Source of the DNA: an uncultured Mobilibacterium sp.
Lineage (GTDB): Bacteria > Bacillota > Clostridia > Peptostreptococcales > Anaerovoracaceae
Length of the DNA stretch: 64,000 nt
Assembly: GCA_947254375.1 (NCBI GenBank)
Contig: CAMYCF010000001.1
Location: forward strand, 418,766-482,765
Reading direction: 5' to 3'
Part shown: one piece after another, positions 15,065-23,742 of the stretch
How positions within the stretch are numbered: the first letter of the stretch is position 1
Layout of the letters: every line of letters starts with the position of its first letter
The notes under the pieces: generated by a model
The model's input: only the letters and a program-made list of their open reading frames with translations
What the model was told of the DNA's origin: nothing
Database searches by the model: none
Translations under genes and position numbers: made by a program

Positions 15065-15117
15065 CGGGGAAATATGCGGATATAAAGTATCTCTATACAT
15101 TCTTTCATATTTCCCCG
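15065..15117 (-). terminator. Long hairpin after xerD, probable terminator
   Basis: CGGGGAAATATG (15065-15076) pairs with CATATTTCCCCG (15106-15117). A small apical helix GTAT-ATAC lies inside the loop. On the minus strand a T-rich run (TTATTTTTG) follows. It could also form a cruciform. Confidence 0.55.
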
Positions 15118-15194
15118 GCGTTTCAAATAGAGTTTTGTTATCCCTATTCCCTGTTATATGCATTTTACCGATAGGCGCACACCCCTGCAGCCTG

Positions 15195-16082
15195 TTATGC
15201 ACGCGGGTGGGTCCTGTTGAATACGTCTTTTATCCTGATATTTGTGACGGCGAGATATGCGATGCCGACCGACATGTCCTCGAAGCCCATGAGTTCCTGG
15301 AGCGTCTTGAGATCTCCGCCGTTCTGGAGGATGTGGACAGCGAAGCTGTTTCGGAGGATCTGAGGTGTCATCCTGTCTTTTTCGCCGATCTTATCTCCGT
15401 ACTCCTTCAGTATTTTCCATATGCCCTGTCTCGTGAGCGGCTCACCGCGGAAATTTATGAAGACATAATCGTCCGCCTCGGGATCCGATCCTTTGAGCGC
15501 CGCATAAGCCTTCTCAATGTAGTTCTTCAAGGCATCGTGGGCATAACTTCCGATCGGCACGACCCTGCTTTCGCCCTCGGCATCCTTGCAGGTGACGAAA
15601 TTCATCTTGAGGTTCATATCCGAGAATTTGAGCCTGACGACTTCCGTGACGCGGACGCCCGTCCCGTACATGAACTCGAGGAGCGCCCTGTCCCTCAGGC
15701 CCTTGAACGAATCGTCCGGCGTCTCCATGAGCGCGAACACCTCCTCGACGCTGAGAAAATCGATCTCGCGCTTGTCGCTCTTCGCCGCTTTTATTTTATC
15801 GAATGGGTTGTCATCCCTTTTACCGTTCATTTTTTCATACGCGTAGTACGACCGGAGCGACGAGATCTTCCGATTTATCGTCGCCTTAGATCTGCCCGAT
15901 TTATTGAGCGACAGGATGTACGAGATCGCGTCGTTTTCAAGGCAATCGGAAAGGCTCTGCTCGCCTCGCTCCTTCAGGTACTCCTCGAAAGCTTCGATAT
16001 CCCTGCCGTATGCGAGCAGCGTGTTCGGAGATTTTTTACACGTGTATTTGAGATAATCCATAAAATCCTGCATCGATCTCAT
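15195..16082 (-). CDS. xerD: XerD-like tyrosine recombinase with altered catalytic histidines
   Basis: At 295 aa this is the length of chromosomal XerC/XerD, with an N-terminal SAM-like core-binding domain (about 1-90) and a catalytic domain. R144, K166, R244 and nucleophile Y276 line up with E. coli XerD R148, K172, R247 and Y279. The first active-site His (XerD H244) is Gln241 in T-P-Q-I-L-R. The second (H270) is Phe267 in L-M-G-F. Position next to a NUDIX ADP-ribose pyrophosphatase is the usual Firmicute setting for xerD. Xer proteins resolve chromosome dimers at dif. With both His lost, catalysis may be slow or need a partner. Confidence 0.85.
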   Translation of the reverse strand: MRSMQDFMDYLKYTCKKSPNTLLAYGRDIEAFEEYLKERGEQSLSDCLENDAISYILSLNKSGRSKATINRKISSLRSYYAYEKMNGKRDDNPFDKIKAAKSDKREIDFLSVEEVFALMETPDDSFKGLRDRALLEFMYGTGVRVTEVVRLKFSDMNLKMNFVTCKDAEGESRVVPIGSYAHDALKNYIEKAYAALKGSDPEADDYVFINFRGEPLTRQGIWKILKEYGDKIGEKDRMTPQILRNSFAVHILQNGGDLKTLQELMGFEDMSVGIAYLAVTNIRIKDVFNRTHPRA

Positions 16083-16089
16083 CTCCCTC

Positions 16090-16626
16090 CTATATCTCGT
16101 TTTTCATACTCGCGTAGAGGATCGCGATTATCGTCTTTGCGTCCGAGATCTCGTTGTTCATCACCATATCCACGAGCTCATCGGCCGTAAATTCCTTTAT
16201 GTCTATGTCCTCCGTCTCGTCGAGGTCCCTCTCGCCGCAGGTCAGCCCCTTGCAGATGTAAATATGGAGCACCTCGTCGGAATATCCGAAAGAGGTGTTG
16301 AAACTTATAAGGTGACGAACGTCGCTCGCCGAATATCCCGTCTCCTCGCGGAGCTCGCGCCTCGCTGTCTCGAGCGGATCTTCGCCCTCCTCGCATTTGC
16401 CCGCGGGGATCTCGAGCGCGACACTGTCGATCGGCTTTCTGTACTGCTCCTCCATTATGATCTTTCCGTCGTCTTTGACGGCGAGCATAACGGCGCCTCC
16501 GCAGTGTTCCAAAACGTCCCTTTCGCTTATTTTGCCGGATACCGCCTCGATCGTGTGCTTTCTGATCTTAAAGATCGGGCCTTCGTATACGATGCGGCTG
16601 TCGATCGTCTTTTCCTTAAAAGCCAT
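16090..16626 (-). CDS. nudF: ADP-ribose pyrophosphatase, NUDIX family
   Basis: The 178-aa protein contains a full NUDIX box: G-K-x5-E-x7-R-E-L-x-E-E-T-G near residues 78-100 with all metal-binding Glu in place. The sequence before it (A-L-E-I-P-A-G) is typical of ADP-ribose hydrolases, which yield AMP and ribose-5-phosphate. It sits 7 bp upstream of xerD, an arrangement common in Firmicutes, and an operon is likely. A GGAGG site lies just before the ATG. Confidence 0.92.
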   Translation of the reverse strand: MAFKEKTIDSRIVYEGPIFKIRKHTIEAVSGKISERDVLEHCGGAVMLAVKDDGKIIMEEQYRKPIDSVALEIPAGKCEEGEDPLETARRELREETGYSASDVRHLISFNTSFGYSDEVLHIYICKGLTCGERDLDETEDIDIKEFTADELVDMVMNNEISDAKTIIAILYASMKNEI

Positions 16627-17003
16627 GGTGCCTCCGAGATAGATTTACGATAAAAATTATTTTACGACTTGATTTTATCAGCTTTGCCCGCGCAAATAAA
16701 GGCGGGATGTCGATTTATTTCATCGCCGGTTAAAAACGCAGTCTTTCGGGATAAAAAGGGTCACCTTCATTATAAAAATGCAGTCTTTCAAAAGGAAAAA
16801 GCGGGCCTATGCCCGCCTTCTCCCGTGTGCTGTTCCGTCTTGTTTCGATACATTTCCTATTGGGCTGTATCCCTTGGCCCTGTAAAAATGATACCCTCTT
16901 ATTTTCTCCCCTTCAGTACCGTTTCATCTTCTCGCCTTCGGTACCGTTTCGGTCGGCCGCAGCCTTCGGCGCTGTTACCTCGTTTCACGCCTGACCGCCG
17001 CCG
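16627..17003. other. Intergenic region of 377 bp with direct repeats
   Basis: No convincing gene is visible. Two copies of TAAAAAyGCAGTCTTTC occur near 16733 and 16776, and two copies of GTACCGTTTC near 16919 and 16945. A possible extended -10 (TGATAAAAT, minus strand) near 16676 may serve nudF. Confidence 0.5.
16796..16818 (-). terminator. Probable terminator of the 127-aa gene
   Basis: GCGGGC (16801-16806) pairs with GCCCGC (16811-16816). On the minus strand it is followed by five T residues (16796-16800). Confidence 0.6.
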
Positions 17004-17387
17004 TCAGTATATCCCCAGATTTTTCGCAAGATAAAAAACGAACCTCTGCTTCCACCGTTTCCAAGTGTTCTCATGCGCGAGATCGCTGTACGTGCTTCCC
17101 CTGTTGACTATGCTGTTCAAAACGCCCGCCCTGTATTCCTTCGGTATCTCGAGGAGCGCCTGCTTTATGGCATTGAGCCTCAGCCTGTACATCTCCGCCG
17201 CTTTGATCTCTGCCGGCGTGCCGTCCTGATACGCGTTGCCTCCGGTGCCGTCGCGCACGATCATCCCCGACATCCTGTTCAGCTCGCTCTCCATCCTCCC
17301 CATGTCGCGAACTATCCAGATGCACTGATGATATACTTCCCTCGGCAGCACGAATTCCTTATCGTGAACTATCTGATACTCCTTCAT
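17004..17387 (-). CDS. Uncharacterised 127-aa protein with a sigma-region-4-like C-terminus
   Basis: The ATG at 17387 is preferred over an upstream extension because coding character (M-K-E-Y-Q-I-V-H-D-K-E-F) begins there and a G-rich site precedes it. The protein is mostly helical. Its last 45 residues (I-P-K-E-Y-R-A-G-V-L-N-S-I-V then T-Y-S-D-L-A) have the spacing of a helix-turn-helix like sigma region 4 or phage ArpU-type regulators. That resemblance is weak. It is followed closely on the same strand by the beta-CASP gene's stop upstream at 17576. Function unknown. Confidence 0.6.
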   Translation of the reverse strand: MKEYQIVHDKEFVLPREVYHQCIWIVRDMGRMESELNRMSGMIVRDGTGGNAYQDGTPAEIKAAEMYRLRLNAIKQALLEIPKEYRAGVLNSIVNRGSTYSDLAHENTWKRWKQRFVFYLAKNLGIY

Positions 17388-17575
17388 CTCTCGTTTCCCC
17401 CGTATGTCCGGTCTGTAAAATGAAGGATATACGCAATGCATCGGCAAGTAAATAGGGTCAGGCCTTTTGGATACTGTTTTGCTTAAAAAAGTGATTCCGA
17501 AAAAAACGGAAACTCTGCATGTAAAAAGGGGACCTTTCGGTCCCCGAAAACACCTTTTGTCATGCCCGGCTAAAA

Positions 17576-19414
17576 TCAATCATCGACCGTCTCAGGCTCG
17601 ATGACCGCCTCCATGAGGTTTGCAGTGTCCGCATCTATCTCCTGGATTATGTTGTTTATCTTTATGAGCTGTTCCTGCGAAAGTTCCTTGCCGGCAGCGA
17701 TGTTCGCGTTGTCGAGAGCGCCGCCTATGTTTTCCTTTATGTGCCAGATCTTTTTCTTCATGTTTTCGAGCTGTTCTTCGCCGATGCCGTCGTCGAACGC
17801 ATCGTTCTGAGGCGCTGTGTTTTCAGGCGCGCCATTTACGGGAGCGTCCTGATAATGCGCCTCTTTTGCAGGCATACCCTTCGAAGGCGCCGCAGCTTCG
17901 GCGTGTTTTACGGTGCCGCCCGATTGCTTCACGGTGTCGGAGACGTATTCGCCTTCCCTGATTTTTATCGGCTCGTTCCCCGATGTCTGCCTATACGCTT
18001 TTCCTCCCGCCTGAAGGTCGAACTCCGAAGTGCCGTTTACGACTATAGGCGATATCCCCTTGGTTTTACCGAGGTATTCGGCAAAGTCGCGTTTCGCATC
18101 GTCTTCTCCGTGAACGAGGAAAACGGTCGGATCGGTCTCGAACGAAGATATCCAGTCGACGAGGCCGTCCCTGTCGGCGTGGCCCGAGAATCCTTCGAGG
18201 TTCACGATCTCGGCTTTTACCGCGATCTGCTCACCGAAGAGAGTTACCATGTCGGCGCCCTCGATAAGCTTTCTTCCGAGGGTGTTCTCCGCCTGATAGC
18301 CGACGAAGATGATCGTCGATTTCGGGTTCCAGAGGTTGTGCTTAAGGTGGTGCCTGATGCGGCCGGCTTCGCACATCCCGCTCGCTGAAATGATGATCTT
18401 CGGCGACTTATCGAAGTTGAGGCGCTGTGACTCCTCCGTCGTCTTCGTGAATTTCAGATTCGCGAATTCGAGAGGGTGGTCGCCGTTTTTGATGTACTCT
18501 TTAGCTTCGTCGTCGAAGACGGATGTGTTCTCCTTGAAGACTTCCGTCGCCCTGTTCGCCATCGGGCTGTCGATATAGACGTTTATGTTTTTCAGCTTCT
18601 CGTATATTTCCGGATTGTTGTCGTAGAATTTGTTGAACTCAAAGATGAGCTCCTGCGTCCTGCCTACGGCGAACGAAGGGATGACGACCGTGCCGCCTCT
18701 CTCGACCGTCCTAAGGACGGCATCGAGAAGGCCGGAGACGCTGAGCGAATTTTCCGGGTGGAGCCTGTTGCCGTATGTACTTTCCATGATGACGTAATTC
18801 GCTTTTTTTATCGCCGTCCTGTCCCTTAGTATAGGTCTGTTTTTTACACCGAGGTCGCCCGAGAACACGACTTTCGTCTCGATGTCTCCCTCTTTTACCC
18901 ATATCTCCGTTATGGCCGAACCGAGAATGTGGCCGGCGTCGTTGAAGCATATCCTCATCTCGTCGTTTATGTCGATGAGCTGCTCGTAGAGGACAGGCGC
19001 GATGAGCGCGAGAGACGCCTCCGCATCGGCCTCCGTGTAGAGCGGTTCTATAAGTTTGCCGCCGGACCTCTGAGCCTTCCTGTTCTTCCATTCGGCTTCC
19101 TTTTCGTGTATGTACGCACTGTCCCTCAGCATTATCGGGAGCAGATCGGCCGTCTGCTTCGTGCAGTAGATCTTACCCGTGAAACCGCGCTTTACCAAAA
19201 GCGGTATCCTGCCGCAGTGGTCTATGTGGGCGTGGCTCAAAATGAGCGCCTCTATTTCGGCGGGGTCGAACGGGAACTCCTCGTAGTTCATCTTGTCCTG
19301 TTCTTTGCCGCCCTGATATTGTCCGCAGTCCAAAAGGATCTTGTGCCTCTCCGTAAAAAGCATGTGGCACGATCCCGTAACACCTGTCGTTGCTCCGCAA
19401 AATCTTACCTTCAT
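17576..19414 (-). CDS. MBL-fold beta-CASP ribonuclease (CPSF-like)
   Basis: The 612-aa protein begins with a metallo-beta-lactamase domain carrying H61-x-H63-x-D65-H66 and the second-shell D-A-G-H-I-L-G-S near 160. The beta-CASP insert follows, with F-A-V-G-R-T-Q-E and S-A-S-G-M-C-E-A-G-R, then G-F-S-G-H-A-D. These are the marks of CPSF-73-like RNA nucleases. The first 460 residues cover the enzyme. The remaining 150 are Ala/Glu-rich with a C-terminal helical segment not seen in short relatives. Probably acts in RNA processing or decay. Confidence 0.9.
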   Translation of the reverse strand: MKVRFCGATTGVTGSCHMLFTERHKILLDCGQYQGGKEQDKMNYEEFPFDPAEIEALILSHAHIDHCGRIPLLVKRGFTGKIYCTKQTADLLPIMLRDSAYIHEKEAEWKNRKAQRSGGKLIEPLYTEADAEASLALIAPVLYEQLIDINDEMRICFNDAGHILGSAITEIWVKEGDIETKVVFSGDLGVKNRPILRDRTAIKKANYVIMESTYGNRLHPENSLSVSGLLDAVLRTVERGGTVVIPSFAVGRTQELIFEFNKFYDNNPEIYEKLKNINVYIDSPMANRATEVFKENTSVFDDEAKEYIKNGDHPLEFANLKFTKTTEESQRLNFDKSPKIIISASGMCEAGRIRHHLKHNLWNPKSTIIFVGYQAENTLGRKLIEGADMVTLFGEQIAVKAEIVNLEGFSGHADRDGLVDWISSFETDPTVFLVHGEDDAKRDFAEYLGKTKGISPIVVNGTSEFDLQAGGKAYRQTSGNEPIKIREGEYVSDTVKQSGGTVKHAEAAAPSKGMPAKEAHYQDAPVNGAPENTAPQNDAFDDGIGEEQLENMKKKIWHIKENIGGALDNANIAAGKELSQEQLIKINNIIQEIDADTANLMEAVIEPETVDD

Positions 19415-19459
19415 AAAAATCTCCTTTTTCGGGGCATCACTGTCCCATGTCCCTTCCCT

Positions 19460-20272
19460 TTACATCAAATAGCTTTTTCTTGCATTCCTTTCGGGCTCGC
19501 CGTGGAAGTCCGATCCTCCCGTGACGATCAGCCCGTTCGCGACGGCGCAGTCCCTGAGCTCTATCGCTTCTGTCATCGATACAGAAGGGTGGAAGCACTC
19601 TATGCCGTCGATACCCTCTTTCATAAGTTCTTTTATTATCTTTGCGAGGCGGATCCTGAAGGCGTCCTTGTCTTCGTCCGCTTTTCGCGTCTCGAACGGG
19701 TGTGCGAACACCGCAAATCCGCCCGCGTTGTGGATCATGTCGATCGCCTTCGCGGTCGGGACGAGCGTCTTCTTGAGCTCCCATATTTCCGGCTCCGAGA
19801 AAAGCGTCTCGAACACCGCGGGGATGCTTTCAGCATATCCCTTTTTTACGAGAACGTCGGCGAACGTCTTTTTGCCGACGAACCTCAGGCCGCCGCACTC
19901 GAAAAGATCGTCGATCGTTATGTCGTAACCCATGTCGTGAAGGACGGCGAGGAGCCTGTCGTTCCTTTTCGCCCTTCTCATCATCATGTCCGCGATACCC
20001 GCATGAAGGACTTCGTTGTCCGTGTCTATCCCGTACCCGAGGATATGTATCTCGTCTCCGAACACATCTTTGGACGACACTTCGATCCCCGGAACTATAG
20101 TGATCCTCTTGTTCTTCGCGTACTCGGTCGCGACCTTCGATCCGTCCACCCCGTCGTGATCCGTGATCGCGATGATCTCGTAGCCGTTATCGTTATACCT
20201 GTCGACGATCTCCTCCGGCGAAAAATCGCCGTCCGAATAATATGTGTGGATGTGATAGTCAAAATCTATCAT
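19460..20272 (-). CDS. PHP-domain phosphoesterase
   Basis: The 270-aa protein starts D-Y-H-I-H-T-Y-Y-S-D-G, the first PHP metal motif. It continues with A-I-T-D-H-D-G near 36, G-I-E-V-S near 62, F-A-H-P near 180 and G-S-D-F-H-G-E near 257, covering the usual set of metal ligands. Such stand-alone PHP proteins (YciV/RNase AM group) hydrolyse 3',5'-bisphosphonucleotides or trim RNA 5' ends. Placement beside an RNA nuclease is compatible with either. The exact substrate cannot be read from the sequence. Confidence 0.88.
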   Translation of the reverse strand: MIDFDYHIHTYYSDGDFSPEEIVDRYNDNGYEIIAITDHDGVDGSKVATEYAKNKRITIVPGIEVSSKDVFGDEIHILGYGIDTDNEVLHAGIADMMMRRAKRNDRLLAVLHDMGYDITIDDLFECGGLRFVGKKTFADVLVKKGYAESIPAVFETLFSEPEIWELKKTLVPTAKAIDMIHNAGGFAVFAHPFETRKADEDKDAFRIRLAKIIKELMKEGIDGIECFHPSVSMTEAIELRDCAVANGLIVTGGSDFHGEPERNARKSYLM

Positions 20273-20335
20273 TTTGAACGCCCCCGTCCGGCATCATCAA
20301 TTCATCAGTTCGTTAGTTCATCGATCCATAGTCCG

Positions 20336-20926
20336 CTAGTTCAAAGGGCCCGTAAGATAGCTGACATACGGCAGACCTCTGTACTTCTGGTCGTAGTCGA
20401 GTCCGTACCCCACGATAAAAAGGTCGTCGACTTCGAATCCGGTGTAATCGGCCTTGACATCCGCCTTCCTGCGCGACGGCTTGTCGAGCATCGTGCAGAT
20501 CTTGAGCGACTTCGGGTTCCTCTCCGAAAGTTTTTCGACTATGTACGCCAGCGTCGTGCCCGTGTCGATGATGTCCTCGACTATCAGGATATTCTTGTCG
20601 TAGAGGTTCGCATCGACGTCCATCTTGATCGTGACGCACCCCGAGCTGCTCGACGCCGAACCGTAGCTGCTCGCGCATATGAACTCGATCTTCGTGTCGA
20701 GATTTATATTCTTGATAAGGTCGGACATCCAGATGACTCCGCCCTTGAGCGTGCAGATCACGTACAGCTCTTCGCCCTCAAAATCCTTGGTTATCTGCTT
20801 TCCCAGCTGCTTCGCCCTCTTCAGGATGTCGTTTTGCGTAAAAAGTATCTCTCCTACCGTATCGCCGTCCTTCTTTGCGATCTCCTCGGCCGTGGCTTTT
20901 ACGCCTTTTGCAGGTTTCTCCGCCAT
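20336..20926 (-). CDS. hpt: Hypoxanthine phosphoribosyltransferase
   Basis: The 196-aa enzyme salvages hypoxanthine or guanine with PRPP. The PRPP loop is V-E-D-I-I-D-T-G-T-T-L near 117. The V-I-C-T-L-K-G-G segment near 55 and the D-Y-D-Q-K-Y-R-G-L-P-Y-V near the C-terminus are standard for bacterial HPRT. The N-terminal 25 residues are a somewhat longer, Lys/Ala-rich lead. It lies 42 bp after engB on the same strand. Confidence 0.95.
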   Translation of the reverse strand: MAEKPAKGVKATAEEIAKKDGDTVGEILFTQNDILKRAKQLGKQITKDFEGEELYVICTLKGGVIWMSDLIKNINLDTKIEFICASSYGSASSSSGCVTIKMDVDANLYDKNILIVEDIIDTGTTLAYIVEKLSERNPKSLKICTMLDKPSRRKADVKADYTGFEVDDLFIVGYGLDYDQKYRGLPYVSYLTGPLN

Positions 20927-20968
20927 GTGTTTTTTCCTCCCTAAAATCTTTTATTCTCCGCCGATCGC

Positions 20969-21553
20969 CTATTCGATCGTTTTTTCTATTTCCTCTAAAA
21001 GTTCCTCGACCCCGCTCCGCTTCAGCGCCGACGTCACGACGATCACATCGTCCTTTCCCATGCCGAGCGTTTTTCTGATCTCGGCAAGGCGCCGGCTCTT
21101 CTCATTGCCGGAGACCTTATCGCCCTTCGTCGCCACGACGAGCCCGTCGAGCCCGTGGTACTTGAGATACTCGTACATCTGAAAGTCCTGAGCAGAAGGC
21201 TTGTGACGTATGTCGACGAGCTGTATCACCCTGCGAAGGTCCTCCCTCTGCTCGATGTACCCTTCGATCATCTTTCCCCATTTTTCCGATTCCGACCGCG
21301 ACAGCCTGGCGTATCCGTATCCGGGGAGGTCGACTATCCTGAATGAGTCATTCACTCGGTAAAAGTTGATAGTCCTCGTCTTTCCGGGATTCGCCGCCGT
21401 CCTCGCGAGGTTCTTTCGCCCCGTCAGAAGGTTGAGAAGCGACGATTTGCCGACGTTCGATCTTCCGGCGAGCGCTATTTCGGGGACGCCCCCTTCGGGA
21501 TACTGTTCCGGCTTTACCGCGACAGCTTCAAGTTCGGATCTTATTATCCTCAT
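20969..21553 (-). CDS. engB: Ribosome biogenesis GTPase YsxC/EngB
   Basis: A 194-aa GTPase needed for 50S assembly. G1 is G-R-S-N-V-G-K-S-S near 31-39, G3 is D-L-P-G-Y-G-Y-A near 75, and G4 is A-T-K-G-D-K near 141. In Bacillus, lon sits between clpX and this gene; here lon is absent from that slot. The gap to clpX holds the clpX terminator, so engB probably has its own promoter. Confidence 0.95.
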   Translation of the reverse strand: MRIIRSELEAVAVKPEQYPEGGVPEIALAGRSNVGKSSLLNLLTGRKNLARTAANPGKTRTINFYRVNDSFRIVDLPGYGYARLSRSESEKWGKMIEGYIEQREDLRRVIQLVDIRHKPSAQDFQMYEYLKYHGLDGLVVATKGDKVSGNEKSRRLAEIRKTLGMGKDDVIVVTSALKRSGVEELLEEIEKTIE

Positions 21554-21663
21554 GATTCACCCTTTTCTCAATTATTTAATGATTGATTATATCACTTCTT
21601 ACATGCTCTGACAAAATATGTATGCGGTCCCGGGGCGGTACTTTCGCGCATAAAGCGCACATA

Positions 21664-21698
21664 ATAAAAGATCCGGGCGCAGCCGATCTGCACCCGGA
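21664..21698 (-). terminator. Terminator of clpX
   Basis: TCCGGG (21672-21677) and CCCGGA (21693-21698) extend with inner GCAG/CTGC pairing. The minus strand then runs TCTTTTATTAT. Confidence 0.8.
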
Positions 21699-21715
21699 CA
21701 TCATATTTACGCCGC

Positions 21716-23026
21716 CTAAGCGATTTTCTTTTTCTTGGCCGTCTTGCTTTCGGCCTTTTCTTCCGATTTGACCTCGGAAGCGTTTTTTACATACTCCGGC
21801 TCTCCGCCCGTCTCGACCATATCCTTCGTCACGATGCACTTTTCGATTCCCTCTTTCGAAGGCGTCTCGTACATCACGTCGAGCATGAGCTTCTCGAATA
21901 TGCCCCTGAGACCTCTGGCGCCCGTGTTGAGCGCGAGCGCCTTCTCGGCTATCGCCTTAAGGGCCGCCTCTTCCACCTCGAGTTCGACGCCGTCCATCTC
22001 GAGCAGCGTCTGATACTGGCGAAGTATCGAGTCCTTCGGTTCTCTGATTATCCTTATCAGGGCTTCCTCACTGAGCTCCGAAAGCGGTACGAGGACCGGC
22101 AGTCTTCCTACGAATTCCGGTATGAGACCGAATGTCGTCAGGTCCTCCGGCTCTACCTTGTTCAGTATATCCGGGTCGTCGATGTCGACCGTCTCCGTTT
22201 CGGAATTGAAGCCGATTATCTTCTTTCCGAGCCTCGTCTTGATGACATCTTTGAGCTGCGTAAAAGCACCGCCGCAGATGAACAGGACTTCGCTCGTGTC
22301 GAACTGGATGAATTCGTCCATCGGGTGCTTTCTTCCCATATGAGGCGGCACGTTCGAAACGGTGCCTTCCATCATCTTGAGGAGCGCCTGCTGAACGCCT
22401 TCTCCGCTTACGTCTCTCGTTATCGACTTGTTGCCGCGCGTGAGCGCTATCTTGTCTATCTCGTCTATATAGACGATGCCCTTCTGGGCCCTTTCGAGGT
22501 CGCCGTCAGCCGCCTGATACAGACTGAAGAGTATGCTCTCGACGTCGTCGCCGACATATCCCGCTTCCGTCATCGACGTGGCGTCCGCTATCGCGAACGG
22601 AACGTTCAGTATCTTCGCGAGCGTCTGCGCAAGAAGTGTCTTGCCGCTGCCCGTAGGTCCGAACATCAGTATGTTGCTCTTCTTGAGCTCGACAGCCTCC
22701 GCCTTCTCCTCGAGGCTGTTCTCCCTGTGTATTATTCTTTTATAGTGGTTGTAAACCGCCACCGAAAGCGCTTTTTTCGCATAATCCTGCTCAATAACGT
22801 ATTCCGACAGCTTCGCATATATCTCTTCCGGTTTGAGCAGCGTTATCTTCTGCTCGCTTTTTATCGGTTCCTGTTCATCGAGGTCTATGAGCTGTGCACA
22901 CGTGTCGATGCACTCATCGCAGATGTATACGCCCTTTCCGACAATCATCTGCCTGACCTCGGATTGCGATTTCCCGCAAAAGGAACACCTTATTTCGTGG
23001 TCGTTCCCGCCGTTTTGTCCGTCCAT
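21716..23026 (-). CDS. clpX: ATP-dependent Clp protease ATP-binding subunit ClpX
   Basis: The 436-aa AAA+ unfoldase starts with the zinc-binding domain (C-S-F-C-G-K then I-C-D-E-C). Walker A is G-P-T-G-S-G-K-T, Walker B is V-Y-I-D-E-I-D-K, and the ClpP-docking I-G-F loop occurs in K-K-I-I-G-F-N. The C-terminal tail after about 415 is Lys/Glu-rich. It forms the tig-clpP-clpX series with short gaps on one strand. ClpX feeds substrates to ClpP. Confidence 0.98.
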   Translation of the reverse strand: MDGQNGGNDHEIRCSFCGKSQSEVRQMIVGKGVYICDECIDTCAQLIDLDEQEPIKSEQKITLLKPEEIYAKLSEYVIEQDYAKKALSVAVYNHYKRIIHRENSLEEKAEAVELKKSNILMFGPTGSGKTLLAQTLAKILNVPFAIADATSMTEAGYVGDDVESILFSLYQAADGDLERAQKGIVYIDEIDKIALTRGNKSITRDVSGEGVQQALLKMMEGTVSNVPPHMGRKHPMDEFIQFDTSEVLFICGGAFTQLKDVIKTRLGKKIIGFNSETETVDIDDPDILNKVEPEDLTTFGLIPEFVGRLPVLVPLSELSEEALIRIIREPKDSILRQYQTLLEMDGVELEVEEAALKAIAEKALALNTGARGLRGIFEKLMLDVMYETPSKEGIEKCIVTKDMVETGGEPEYVKNASEVKSEEKAESKTAKKKKIA

Positions 23027-23053
23027 CTCATTCCCCTTTCTAAAAATTTTGTT

Positions 23054-23635
23054 CTATTTCGTTACCATTACCTTATCGATAAGGCCGTATTTCCTCGCTT
23101 CCTCCGCAGTCATAAAATTGTCGCGGTCCGTGTCGCGCTGTATCGTCTTGATTTGTTTTCCGGTGTTCTTTGCCAGTATCGAATCAATCATCGATTTCAT
23201 CTTCATCATTCTTTTCGTGTGAATCTCGATATCTACAGCCTGCCCCTGTGTCCCGCCGAGCGGCTGATGTATCATTATTTCCGAATGAGGAAGAGCGAAT
23301 CTCTTGCCCTTGGCTCCCGCCGAAAGAAGGACCGCCGCCATACTGTCCGCCATGCCTACGCATATCGTCGCGATGTCCGGCTTCACACAGTTCATTGTAT
23401 CATAGATGGCCATGCCTGCCGTTATCAGGCCTCCCGGCGAATTGATATACATGTTTATATCCTTCTTCGGGTCCTCCGCTTCGAGGAAAAGGAGCTGCGC
23501 GACCACGACGCTCGCGAGATGTTCGTCGATTTCCTGGTCGATAAAAATTATCCTGTCCTTCATGAGCCTCGAATAAATGTCGTAGGACCTCTCTCCGGCT
23601 GCAGTCTGTTCAATTACATAAGGTACCAAACTCAT
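23054..23635 (-). CDS. clpP: ATP-dependent Clp protease proteolytic subunit ClpP
   Basis: The 193-aa serine protease has a full triad. Ser lies in G-M-A-D-S-M-A-A, His in L-P-H-S-E-I-M-I-H-Q-P and Asp in D-T-D-R-D-N-F-M. The N-terminus (S-L-V-P-Y-V-I-E-Q-T) matches the usual processed region. The gene is 27 bp upstream of clpX and follows tig, separated from it by a hairpin at 23658-23686. Confidence 0.98.
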   Translation of the reverse strand: MSLVPYVIEQTAAGERSYDIYSRLMKDRIIFIDQEIDEHLASVVVAQLLFLEAEDPKKDINMYINSPGGLITAGMAIYDTMNCVKPDIATICVGMADSMAAVLLSAGAKGKRFALPHSEIMIHQPLGGTQGQAVDIEIHTKRMMKMKSMIDSILAKNTGKQIKTIQRDTDRDNFMTAEEARKYGLIDKVMVTK

Positions 23636-23657
23636 AATTATCCCCCTTTACATATCA

Positions 23658-23686
23658 GCGGTATACGGGAACATCCCGCATACCGC
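23658..23686 (-). repeat. Hairpin between tig and clpP
   Basis: GCGGTAT-CGGG pairs with CCCG-ATACCGC with one unpaired base on each side. No T-run follows on the minus strand. It may be a processing or attenuation hairpin. Confidence 0.5.
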
Positions 23687-23742
23687 CTCCAATTAACGTT
23701 CGATCCGACCGGCGTCCCTGCGGTCACTGTCTATGTAACAGT

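Noticed and set aside
18929..20944. A 671-codon plus-strand open frame
   Set aside because: It is antisense to the beta-CASP, PHP and hpt genes, is rich in Arg/Val/Leu as shadows are, and matches no family.
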